Below are positions 36,701-48,700 of a DNA stretch of 64,000 nucleotides, in pieces. Origin of the DNA: Pisaster brevispinus (Eukaryota; Echinodermata; Asteroidea; Forcipulatida; Asteriidae). Position 1 is the first letter of the stretch. Each line of letters opens with the position of its first letter. The position numbers were made by a program, and so were the translations under genes. The stretch spans positions 2,671,001 to 2,735,000 of the forward strand of contig JAMKCF010000008.1 in assembly GCA_023634235.1 (NCBI GenBank), written 5' to 3'. The notes beneath the pieces are model-generated. The model searched no databases. It was not told the DNA's origin and was given only the letters and a program-made list of their open reading frames with translations.

Positions 36701-39700
36701 GCGAAATCCCACTCGATATTGTTGGGCGTCCCCTCGGGTGCCTTGGGATTGAGCGGGTTGTGGAAGACAAACATGTGGTTGGAGCCGAACATGACGCGGT
36801 CCAGATGTTCCAAATTGCGAGCTCCGGTCAGGGGAAGACCGTTGACTTTGATCTTGCAGCTCGAGCTGTAAGGCTTGAGGGTGATCTCACCGTTAGCATT
36901 GGTGATGATGGCGTGCTTTTTGGAGATGCTAAACAAAAGAGATAATGACTTGATCAGCACAGATTTTAAAAAACCCACAAAAATACCCAATTATCCTAAA
37001 AATGTTACCCTCTTCTCGTTGGCCCTCACATCAAAATTTGTTCCATCTACAGCATCACCAACGGCTTCTTTTCTTGTGATGCTATTTTTTCCCCAAACTT
37101 TATTGGTTGAATTTGTGATTTTGTTTCTCTGAGATACAGTGGCTGCAATGGAAACCTTTGGAACAAGTGACAACAGGTCCGCCAAACGGGTCAAAGCTTT
37201 ACGTTCTCGTTCAATACCTGAGGCCACTCAGCATAACGGTTGGCTGAGGGTCGGCATCTTTGCGTCCGATTGTCGTCTCACTGGCCGCCAAGAAGTGAAA
37301 GACCACATTGCTCAGCATGACGTCCTCGTTCAAGTTGGCAAAAAAAGGCTCTTTGTTCTTGCGGGATTGCATAACGGCTTTGTCAGTCAAGCCGCCTGGG
37401 TCATCCTCTTTTTGTTGGGCATGCTGAGGTCCAAGAGAAATACAGGGAAGGCAAAAAGTCAGAATAATAATAATAATAATAATATATTGTATTTGTATAG
37501 CGCCTACTGCAGGCCAGCCTCTAAGCGCTTAACATTCAGTATTTCCTGCAAGGTATTTGGGGCTACGTTTGAAGTATGAGACCTACTCCTTTACATAGCA
37601 CCTTGTTATGGTTTACAAGGTGCTGTGGCGCAATATGCAGCCGATCAAACCAGGAACACCGTGGCGGACCCCTTCTCTTTTCGATAAGTGCACTGGGTTC
37701 TTTTTCGTGCGTTACACAACACACGGGACCAACGGCTTTACGTCCCATCCGAAGGACGAAGCAATCATGGTTAAGTGTCTTGCTTAAGGACACAGGTGTC
37801 ACGACCGGGGCTCGAACCCACACTCTGCTGATCAGAAACACCAGAGCTTGAGTCCAGTGATCTTATCCACTCGGCCACGACACGCCAGAATATGTAAGAA
37901 GGGTTCGACCTTCCTTTCTTTAAAGCTTGTAAGAATCTGTTGGCTTGTAATTTAACTTCTTTTAGTCTGACAGCCTTTAAAAAACTACAAACATTTATTA
38001 GGTGCTTTTAACCGATATTTGCCTTACAGTGGGATTTCCTATAGATCAGACAAACAACGTTAGCGCCTAAGGAAAAACTAAAGGAAAACCTGCAGATAAA
38101 CAAGAGGTTATCGTCTGTTTTTGTACTCAATCTACTGGAGATGTGAGATGGGAAACATAGTAAAATATTTATCACATTAAAGAGAATGAGGTGCTCTTCC
38201 CAACAGTATAACGTGTGTTGGGATAAGTTTACTTGCAAGGCAGTAAATAATGAATGTTTATTGTAATGCAGCAGCAAGCGCAACAAGGGCTTAAGGTAGG
38301 AACAGTGTTTATGGACTGTGACCAGTCAGGCAGGTACATTATGGGTTTAACATTGTATCAAAGCGCCTTCCACTATTACTACTCTTGCCGGCAGCCAAAT
38401 GGACGTACAGATTTAAAATCGTTCACATCAATAATCTCTATCCTTGACAGTCACGTTTACAATGAATGGCTTCTGACTGACACCCCAAACAAAATGTTGA
38501 CAAAGTGTGGAGACTGTAAACATTTAGGGCAAGACAGCTCAGTTGGTAGAGCACCAGAGGTTCCAATCACGTTCTCATCAATTTGTATTTGTTCACCCAA
38601 AATTCATTTACAAAACTTCATCTCTATGCGAGCAAAGAGATTGTAGTTTCATTCATTTGTTTCTTCAAAGCGTACCAAAATCAGTTGTCTTTCTGTTGTG
38701 TTCCTGGGGTTCCGGGGTTGAAAGGATGGGCAAGGAGGAGCTTTTTGGGTGTCTTACCTTTTTGTCCCAGTCAAAGTCCTCCATGGCTTCTTGGTTGGCC
38801 AGCAGCTGGGCTTTTATCTCCTCCATCATTTCCTTCCTCATTTTCTCTTTCTCTGTGGAAGTTAACAAATGCAATATAATCAGACTGTATCATCTACACT
38901 GGCTGATGATTGAAACCTGTCTCCAAAGTGTTCAACATCTTGCTGAAAAAGTGAAACAACCAACCAAGTTTCCGTGAACTAAAAGAAGCAAAGAAAAACC
39001 CACCTTCTGGGCTCATGTTTACACCGCCTTGGTCCGCCGTCGGGAGTGTCCCTCCAGACATTGCAGTCTTGAGTCTGTCATTCTCCTCCCGGAGCTCTCT
39101 GATCAGCTTCTCCACCGGGTTCTCGTTGACCACGGCCTTGTTCTTGATCTTCTTGGCACGGTCGGCGTAGCGTAAGGTGCCCAGCGTCTCGTCATGGTTG
39201 ATGTCGGCCGGAGAGAGGGCGGCGATCATGATAGTTTTGCTGGGGTAAGGTGTAAATAAGGATGAAATAAAATCACACAAAAATCACATCTGAAAACTAC
39301 TTTTCTGCAATAACCTTTTATATTAATTTCATCTTGTACAAGAAGGGGCCTTTTTCAAGAAACACACTGTTTGAGATCATGCACAACACATACAAGAAAA
39401 ACATTACACAGAGTGCTTGGTAAACATCAGAAACCTATTTGTCCATTTGGTACCGTTTGTCATACTGCCTATATCCAACCTGGTATTAATATTTTGCTTG
39501 ACCTACAGTGAGCACCTTTCACCCTCCATGAGTTTCTCGAGACATTCCTTGGAAATTTGATTTGACCTTTTCACACTTAAACTTTTCAAACTCACTTGCT
39601 AAACCTTTGCAAACATTGCAGTGGGAAATAGCTACCCCAACTTTGTAGTAGGGTTCAGCCAGATAACCCAGAGGTTAGCATGATCTTCAGCGTGCATTTT

Positions 39701-42700
39701 TTGGAGGAAAGTCACATCAAGTGTGGAACGAACATGGGGTGCTGGTGGGGTTAAAGATCCGCAGGAATTTCATGGGGTTTCATCTCCTGGGAAATGGCTT
39801 GTTAGTGTGGAAAAGGCTAAAAGAGGGCCTACGCAGCCAACATGGATGAAGATCAAGCATAGCATTTTCCTGGCTGTAACTTAATGGCCAACAAATTCCT
39901 GTGAAAATATTTGTTTGCTTCAAAATGAGAAATATTTATTACCTGTTACCACCAAGGGCATTTTGCAGTAGTTTTGTGAGCACCGAGTCACGGTACGGAA
40001 CAAGCACCTTCTTCTTACCCATGGAGAGATCTGCAAGAGCCTGTAAGTTTAAAGGAAGTAATTCAACCAAGTGCTAGAGTTTCAAGAATATTTTTACTAC
40101 ATGTAGGTCTTAAAGCTCAGAACTTTCAAGTTCCGTCAAGCGTATTTCACAAGTCAGCAGGGAGTTTTTCCTTGTGTGCGTGCGTACTCCACGCTACCGC
40201 GCATTCTTCACTTACACAGCTAGCGAAGAATTTTTGCACTTGCCCTGTATTAAGTGAAGAATGGTGATCGCAAGTGCAGACCTTGGTGGTAAGCAGAGCC
40301 ATGAAATTGGGCCCTCCTTTATTTCTTCCGCAGCTTGGAAATGTTTCCATGCAAATTGACAAACTGTAAACAGGGTTCGTACACTTATAATAGCTATAAA
40401 TTCAAGGACTTTCAAGGTCCAGAAATCCCATTATCAAGGACCAAAATCCAGCAAATATTGATGGTTTATTTGAGACTTGTATATAAAACGCTTGGTGTTG
40501 GGTGATTTGATTCTGTACAATTAGTTAAAGTTTGAAGGTTGGCTGGTCACATAAACTTAAACTTGATGAAAAAACACATTACTCTGTATGATTAAATACT
40601 TTAATTACAAAAAGTGAATTTTCAAGGACTTACAAGGACCTAAGATAAATCCAAGGACTTTCAAGGCCTTGAAAAACAGATTTTCAAATTCCAGGACTTT
40701 CAAGGATTTTCAAGGACCGTACGAACCCTGTGTAAAGCATCGACTTATTTGAATTTTATTTTTGCTTTAAGTCACTTTGTACACAGTCATCTCCATTTTC
40801 ATCTTAAGAAGGCTAAACTTGCTAACACTTCTTGTAGTTGGAAAGACTCCCAACCTTTGAGCAAATTAATCTTGAACAAATATGTGGGAAGGGAGTGGAA
40901 GGTCGAAATATCAAAACAGTTGTGTTTTCTTTTGATCACTGCTTGTGTAAGAACTTACAGAGATCACGTTTCCGAGCGAAGACAAGGACTTGTTGATGTT
41001 AGCTCCTTCCTTTAGTCTGTCACCAGTGGCTCCAGTACTGTCTGCACGTTCACTACCTAAATGAGGTCACAAGAAAACAAACTTGATGAGCAAAATAAAT
41101 CCAAAGTTTTAGTTCAGCGACTTGATAACACGGGATTATTAACTGAGCCCAATTTCATGGCTCTGCTTACCGTGAGCAAAGAATCTTTGCTTACGTCAGA
41201 GGGGAATTCTTTGCTTACGTCAAGCGTTTTTCACGGGTTAGCAGGGAATTTTTGCTTGCAGCTAGCGCAGAATTTTGGCGCTTGCACGTTAAACGGAGAA
41301 TGGTGGTCACAAGCGCAGAATTCAGCGGTAAGCAGAGCCACGAAAATGGGCCCTGGTCTCCTTAGTTAACTTTATCTTATGAAAGTGACCCCCATCACTA
41401 AGGTTCACAGCTTGAGTTTCAGTTTTCATTAGATGACCACCAGGTACCTCAGAAATTCCACCGAGCAATAAACTTTTTTTTTGACCAAATAATTTCTTTC
41501 TCTTTAACTATGTAACTTCAGGGTGAACAAACAAAATTGACAAGAGCGGGATTTGAACCTGTGATCTCCAGTTTAATGTGTCGGTGCTCTACAAACTGAA
41601 CTAACTAGTTCTAATGTTGGTAGTCTCCCTATTTTGCCGATATGGCCGTGTCCGAAACGGCGACTTCGGCTACAGCTACGGCTAGATCGCACGCGTCTGC
41701 CTATTCTTTAACACTGGCAGACGCGCTGATCTAGCTGTAGCTGTAGCCGAAGTCTCCGTTTCGGACACGGCCTATCTTTGTTCGGGGGTGCAAGTCAGAA
41801 GCCATGCACTGTAACTGCCGTATAGGCAGGGATTACACCCAAGTTTACAATACAACCTGGGAAGCGGCAGTACAGGGATCACTATAAGTGGATATGACTT
41901 TTTAAATCAAATATCAAGCAATAAATCACAAGGCAAACTGACTGGGTAAATTTAAAATAAATTTGGGGGTGAACAAAGCAAAAAATTACTGAAACTGGAT
42001 TTGAACCTGCAACCGCCAGATTACTGTGCCGTTGAGATATCTTTAAATAGTTGCTGAGTTTTAAGGCAACGCTAAAGTAATCAAATCAAAAAATGTGTTT
42101 GTGAAAAAAAAAAACGCTAAAATTGTTCTGTTGTGATGTTACCGTTTCAATGCTAAAATGACTAGACTCTGTGATCAGTTCGTACTTTAAAACCTGGATT
42201 TAGTTTTTACCTGCGAGATCGACTAGGTTGATAACACTGGTCTTCTTGGTCTCTAGTCCTGCGTCGTTCTTGCTGATTTGGTCAAACTGAATGGTGACGA
42301 CTGTATGAGCTCGGCTGCTGGTTGCGTTCATCTGCGTGGCTGCCACGGTTCTATTGGATGTTCCTATCAACAGAATGCCAAGAGCTCAAAATGATGATGA
42401 CGAAGTTTAAAATATCAAGTAATAAACCACAATGGAAACTGACTTGGGCAATTTTAAAACCTTTTAAATTTTAACTAATTTTGGGTTGAACAAAGAAACA
42501 TTATTATTACCCCCTTTGACCTTCTTATTACTCCTCATTTCACCTTCTTATTACTCCTCATTTCACCTTCTTTTTACTCCTCATTTCACCTTCTTATTAC
42601 TCCTCATTTCACCTTCTTATTACTCCCCCATTTCACCTTCTTATTACCCCCCATTTCACCTTCTTATTACTCCTCATTTCACCTTCTTATTACTCCTCAT

Positions 42701-45700
42701 TTCACCTTCTTATTACTCCTCATTTCACCTTCTTATTACCCCTCATTTCACCTTCTTATTACCCCCCATTTCACCTTCTTATTACTCCCCCATTTCACCT
42801 TCTTATTACTTCCCATTTCACCTTCTTATTACTCTCCCATTTCACCTTCTTATTACTCCTCATTTCACCTTCTTATTACTCCTCATTTCACCTTCTTATT
42901 ACTCCTCATTTCACCTTCTTATTACTCCTCATTTCACCTTCTTATTACTCCTCATTTCACCTTCTTATTACTCCTCATTTCACCTTCTTATTACTCCTCA
43001 TTTCACCTTCTTATTACCCCCCATTTCACCTTCTTATTACTCCCCAATTTCACCTTCTTATTACTCCTCATTTCACCTTCTTATTACCCCCCATTTCACC
43101 TTCTTATTTCTCCCCCATTTCACCTTCTTATTACTCCCCCATTTCACCTTCTTATTACTCCTCATTTCACCTTCTTATTACCCCCCATTTCACCTTCTTA
43201 TTTCTACCCCATTTCACCTTCTTATTACTCCCCCATTTCACCTTCTTATTACTCCTCATTTCACCTTCTTATTACTCCTCATTTCACCTTCTTTTTACTC
43301 CTCATTTCACCTTCTTATTACTCCTCATTTCACCTTCTTATTACTCCTCATTTCACCTTCTTATTACTCCCCCATTTCACCTTCTTATTACTCATTTCAC
43401 CTTCTTATTACCCCCATTTCACCTTCTTATTTCTCCCCCATTTCACCTTCTTATTACTCCCCCATTTCACCTTCTTATTACCCCCCATTTCACCTTCTTA
43501 TTACTTCCCATTTCACCTTCTTATTACTCCTCATTTCACCTTCTTATTACTCCTCATTTCACCTTCTTATTACTCCTCATTTCACCTTCTTATTACTCCT
43601 CATTTCACCTTCTTATTACTCCTCATTTCACCTTCTTATTACTCCTCATTTCACCTTCTTATTACCCCCCATTTCACCTTCTTATTACTCCCCAATTTCA
43701 CCTTCTTATTACTCCTCATTTCACCTTCTTATTACCCCCCATTTCACCTTCTTATTTCTCCCCCATTTCACCTTCTTATTACTCCTCATTTCACCTTCTT
43801 ATTTCTACCCCATTTCATCTTCTTATTACTCCTCATTTCACCTTCTTATTACTCCCCATTTCACCTTCTTATTACTCCTCATTTCACCTTCTTATTACCC
43901 CCCATTTCACCTTCTTATTTCTACCCCATTTCATCTTCTTATTACTCCTCATTTCACCTTCTTATTACTCCTCATTTCACCTTCTTTTTACTCCTCATTT
44001 CACCTTCTTATTACTCCCCATTTCACCTTCTAATTACTCCCCCATTTCATCTTCTTATTACTCCCCATTTCACCTTCTTATTACTCCCCCATTTCACCTT
44101 CTTATTACCCCCCATTTCACCTTCTTAATACTCTGTCCAATCCCTTTCCAACCTCCAGGTACCCACATACACCCTCTTGTGCCTCCACCACCCATTCCCT
44201 TACAGGATCCCCTGACTTGGCATCAGTACTCACCCTCTTCAATTCTGCTCTCAATTTCTCTGTAGCTGCCCACAGCGACCTTCTTCAGTGCCTGGACATA
44301 GAACAGACCCTCCTTAGGATTCTGTCGGACTGCTAGCCCTCCCTTTGGGTTGACCTTCTGCAGCAGGTCACGGACCTGCTCATTGTAAATCTCAAGCATG
44401 GAGAAGGTGACCTCGTATTTCTAAGAAAAAAGAAATATGAAAAGTATGTTAGGTTAAGTTATGGTTTGCCCATGGCAAAACAGATGTTTCAAGAGAGGAG
44501 TGGGCAGTCTTTAAGATTTAAGTTCATTTAAGTTAAGTACAAGATACTGTAATAAAGAGGAGCAATCCAATGTACCAGGGATTGCCAGGTCAAATCATCC
44601 AATCTAATAAAATGGCAAAAACCTTGGAACATTTTTGCCAGCGATCTAACTAGCTCGTGGAAATCGAATTTCACTGGAGGTTGAACTCAGCTCTTCAATT
44701 TTTTTCAATATTATTTTTACTCATCGCATTATTCTTCCAATTGGAGAATTAATAAAGCTTGCTTTGACAATGAAAGGACAAATATATCAGTCACGATATT
44801 TTGAACTGCAAAAATGATGAAATAAGGCAAAAATTCTTCCATTCCTCCAATAAAAATTGGTCTAAATGTGAAAAAGTGCTCTGAAATGGAACTTTGTTTC
44901 ACTTACCACAGCACCATCACTCTTTTCTATCGTCTGGAAGAGGACATCACAGGTAATGGGAACAATACCCCTTTGAAAGAAAATAAATCATTACAGAAAT
45001 GGTACTTAAATGATAATTAATTTTGGAATGTAATTACGTAAAGAGTTTGGCATAAGACTCCTAGCCTGTCCAATATGGATAATTGTATACAACCGCACAC
45101 ATAGATCCTGATCATTTGATTGGTGGAACACGCATCACGTGTCATACTTTATTTTGCCAATTTTAATATAGCAGTCCAACATTAATAAATATCGGACACT
45201 TGAAACGCTTCGCAGCTGATCTTCGTGAGTACTAATAAATTTTTAATTGAGCGCCAAACTGCGTATGGTTTATGAACGCCAAACATGCTTTACCGGTCTT
45301 AAACAGCTCCAGCTATGTCTTTATCATCCATTCAATACCTCATTGATGAAACAAATTATTTATTTCTTGTTGAATATAGGATGCAATTTATTCATACAAT
45401 ATACAGAATAAAAATCCCTTGTTGAAATCTGGACTGTTCCATTTCACTCAGCTTCGCCTCATGAAATGGAACACTCCAGATTTCACCTCATGATTATATT
45501 CTGCTATATTGTACTCTTATGCATCCAATATTTGTATATTATTGGACACTTCACAGTGTCGTTCCAAAAATAATCTTTCCCGGCCATTTGTCAACAAGAG
45601 GCCAGGTCCTGTTAGGGCAGTCAGGGGTGGTGTCTATTTGGAGTCGTCCACGTTGTCTAGAAGGGTTTTTAGATTGTTCACTGTATGGGGTGAATGAGAT

Positions 45701-48700
45701 CTATGTGTGAATTATATATTATAAATATTGAACGCTTTTCATTCATGTTGTTGTTGAAGAATACAATCACTCGGTGAACTCTGGACTAGTCCATTCATCT
45801 CACGTAATGGAATAGTCCAGAGTTCACCTGGTGATTACATTCTGCCACAATGCACTCATAAGCATCCAATAATTGTATAGGAGTCGACTCCTAGAGTTGT
45901 CTACCATTTCCACCATGCATCGCCTCAAATTCTGCATCAGTAATCTTGAAAGATACTCCAGGACGCAACTCTCAGTAGTTTCAAACCCTACCTCACCCAA
46001 ATCAATAACTGAAACAACTTCTTGGGTTTTCTAATGACTTACTTGTTTGGTCCGTAGCCGACCATGGAGTAGGACTTCCCGGATCCTGTTTGCCCATACG
46101 CAAACAGCGAACAGTTGAACCCTGCAGGAAGCAAATATCAGATTTTGTATTTCAAATTTTAAGTTGAACAAAAAAATTAACTAGGGCGAGATTTGACACT
46201 GCGACCTCCCGATTAATGTGACGACCCTCCACCGATTGAGCCATCTAGCTCTAAAGTTGGGGGTCTCTGCATTTTCTCAATATATTTGTTTGGGGGTGCC
46301 AGTCAGTAGCCATTCAATCTATGACTCAAGGTTTTAGCCAGGATTTGGTAAAAGGGAGTCAAAATTTGCTGGAAATTTAAACTCTGGGTGTCTAAATTGT
46401 TCACTTACAATACTTTTACATGTAACTGGCAGATAAAACAGGGTGTCCATATTTAAAACAGGGTGTCCAAAAGACACCCAGACACCCCTCTGGCTAAGAC
46501 TAAGCTATGACTGCCATATAGCCAGGGATCACACTCAAGTTTACAATATAACCTAGGAAGCGGCAGGGGATGCAAATATCAAGTAATAAACCAGTTTCCT
46601 TAGTGATTTATTACTTGGTATTTTGAAAATCATTTTGACAGGAAACCGCTCAATTTGGTTGGCTGCAAAGCCACACAATGGAAGTTTTTCAGGGGTACCA
46701 GTTAGCAACAAGTGAAAAGAGAAATGAAAGATGAAGGACTTTTATAAGTGGGGAGTGTGATTTTCACTGAAGGAGATGATGACATTTTTGACATCCACAC
46801 CAATGAGAAAATCATCTCCAAAACCTTGAGAAGGCAAAGGATTCTCATTGGTGGAGAGGATAAAGTGGACAGGATGAAGCCCTTCAAATTTGGTGCTTGC
46901 CCTGTAAAGCGAAGAACAGTGATCGAAGGGCAGAATTTGGCAGTAAGCAGAGCCATGAAATTGGGCACTGGGGCAACAAAGGCCAAGGTCTCAGGTCCAA
47001 TGACCAATAAGCTTCCAGTGACTTTAAATTAGCCAAAGTAGCCAAAATAGCGTACCTTGAAAAGCATTGTCCAAGACACCTTGGCCGAGATCGTTGAAGA
47101 CATTCTGTTGAGATGCGTAGTTACTGCCGGGGTTTGCTGCTAGAATATTATCACTTTGCTCTGTGAAGCCATCGTGTGACCTGGTAGAGGAATAAAGAAC
47201 AAACACAGATTTCCTCACTATTACTTTTTTATTTTATCAGAAACTGCAATGAATCTTCGCCATTCATACTATTAAGTGCAGCTGACATTTTTTAGGATTT
47301 TGGAAGATATTTTTTTAAGAGGGACTCCAAGGTCACAAGGTCACATTAAGGTTTGTGCTGCACTCATTTTCCAAAAGATAGAGTCCTTATAAAAGTGGGG
47401 GAAAAGTTACAAGTCTCTAACCTTACGTTAAAATAGTGTAAAATGTTTTTTATTTGATACACTTTTAGAGCAAAATTTGAAACGTGACATTATTGGATAC
47501 TAACAACAAATGGGTCTGTACATTCCAAAGAGGAATTTGTGCATAGGACAAAAGGTCAAATTAAATTTACCTTTTTGAATATTATAAATATCAGGAAAAA
47601 ACTAAAAGAATTCCCCTACAAAAATGTACAAACCAATATATCTGAAATGTGGCGTCATTGGATGTTTTAGGATGTTGATAAAATTCGACTGGAAGGGTAT
47701 CAATACAATGGCATTTTACAACATTTTAACATAAGGTTATATGGCTCTATCTATGGGAAAATGAGTGCATCACAAAACTGAATTTGACTTTGGAATCCTT
47801 CTTCGAGTTTGCTTGAAATTAGGAACATTTTAGCACACAATTTATCGTTATGTTGATAAAAGAAATTTGTAAAACATGGACAATCAAGACTAGAACTTCA
47901 TATTTGAGTGGGTAATTTTCATTTTGCAAAGGGGATTTCCATGGGAAACTTTTGGCACCAAGGCCAAGACCAGGGCAATAGAGGCCATGGCCTCCGTGTA
48001 ATCCTAAGGCTGGACAATAATTACAAGTTAATCCGGTTTAATAATATGTGAAGATAAGAAAAGTTATCATTGAATCTTTTCAAATTAACACCAAGTGTTA
48101 CATCTGTGGTATATTTTTGTGTTGAGCTTAACGCTAACAACCTGTGGCATAACAAAATGATGATCCCATTCATTGTGACTTGATGAAATAGACCCGGATT
48201 TTGAGGCTTCCAAAGTCCAATGCTTAAAAACTGTGTCACGTATGTGTTTATCAAGAACTGATTTCAATATACTAACCAAGTTGTACGTGTACATGTAATT
48301 TACTGGGAGTGTACAATATGTCTGATTGTGTCTGGCGCGGCTGGAACGTGTCGGCCAAGAAGTTTGCTTTTTATATGTGAACATTTAACAGCCCAACTCT
48401 GAGCTGGCAATTAAGTATTTTCATGTTTGTTTTATATAAACTGGCCTGATCAATTTGGAGCCTCTGTTTTTTACCCCAAGCAAAAACAGGGTATCTGCAC
48501 ACTTAAAAAAAAAAAAAAATCAAATTTAAGACTTTTTAAGACCATTTTAATGCTACCCTTAACTAAATTTAAGAACAAAAATAAGTGAATGAAAGCAGGG
48601 GAGAAACAGCTATACATGTACTTGCCACAATTTATAAACTTTTTTACACTCAGCGTAATTCGGTTCTTTACCAGCCAATAGGAAAAATTATTTACACTCT

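Noticed and set aside
37800..37886. Functional tRNA-Leu gene on the minus strand
   Set aside because: The tRNA-like part runs directly into a SINE body with an (AAT)n tail, and acceptor stem pairing is lacking.
42486..44033. 515-codon plus-strand open frame
   Set aside because: It is translation through the 23-bp minisatellite in kinesin intron 9; all plus-strand frames are stop-free there.
46748..47032. 94-codon plus-strand frame
   Set aside because: It overlaps a truncated MITE in kinesin intron 6 and has no recognisable domain.
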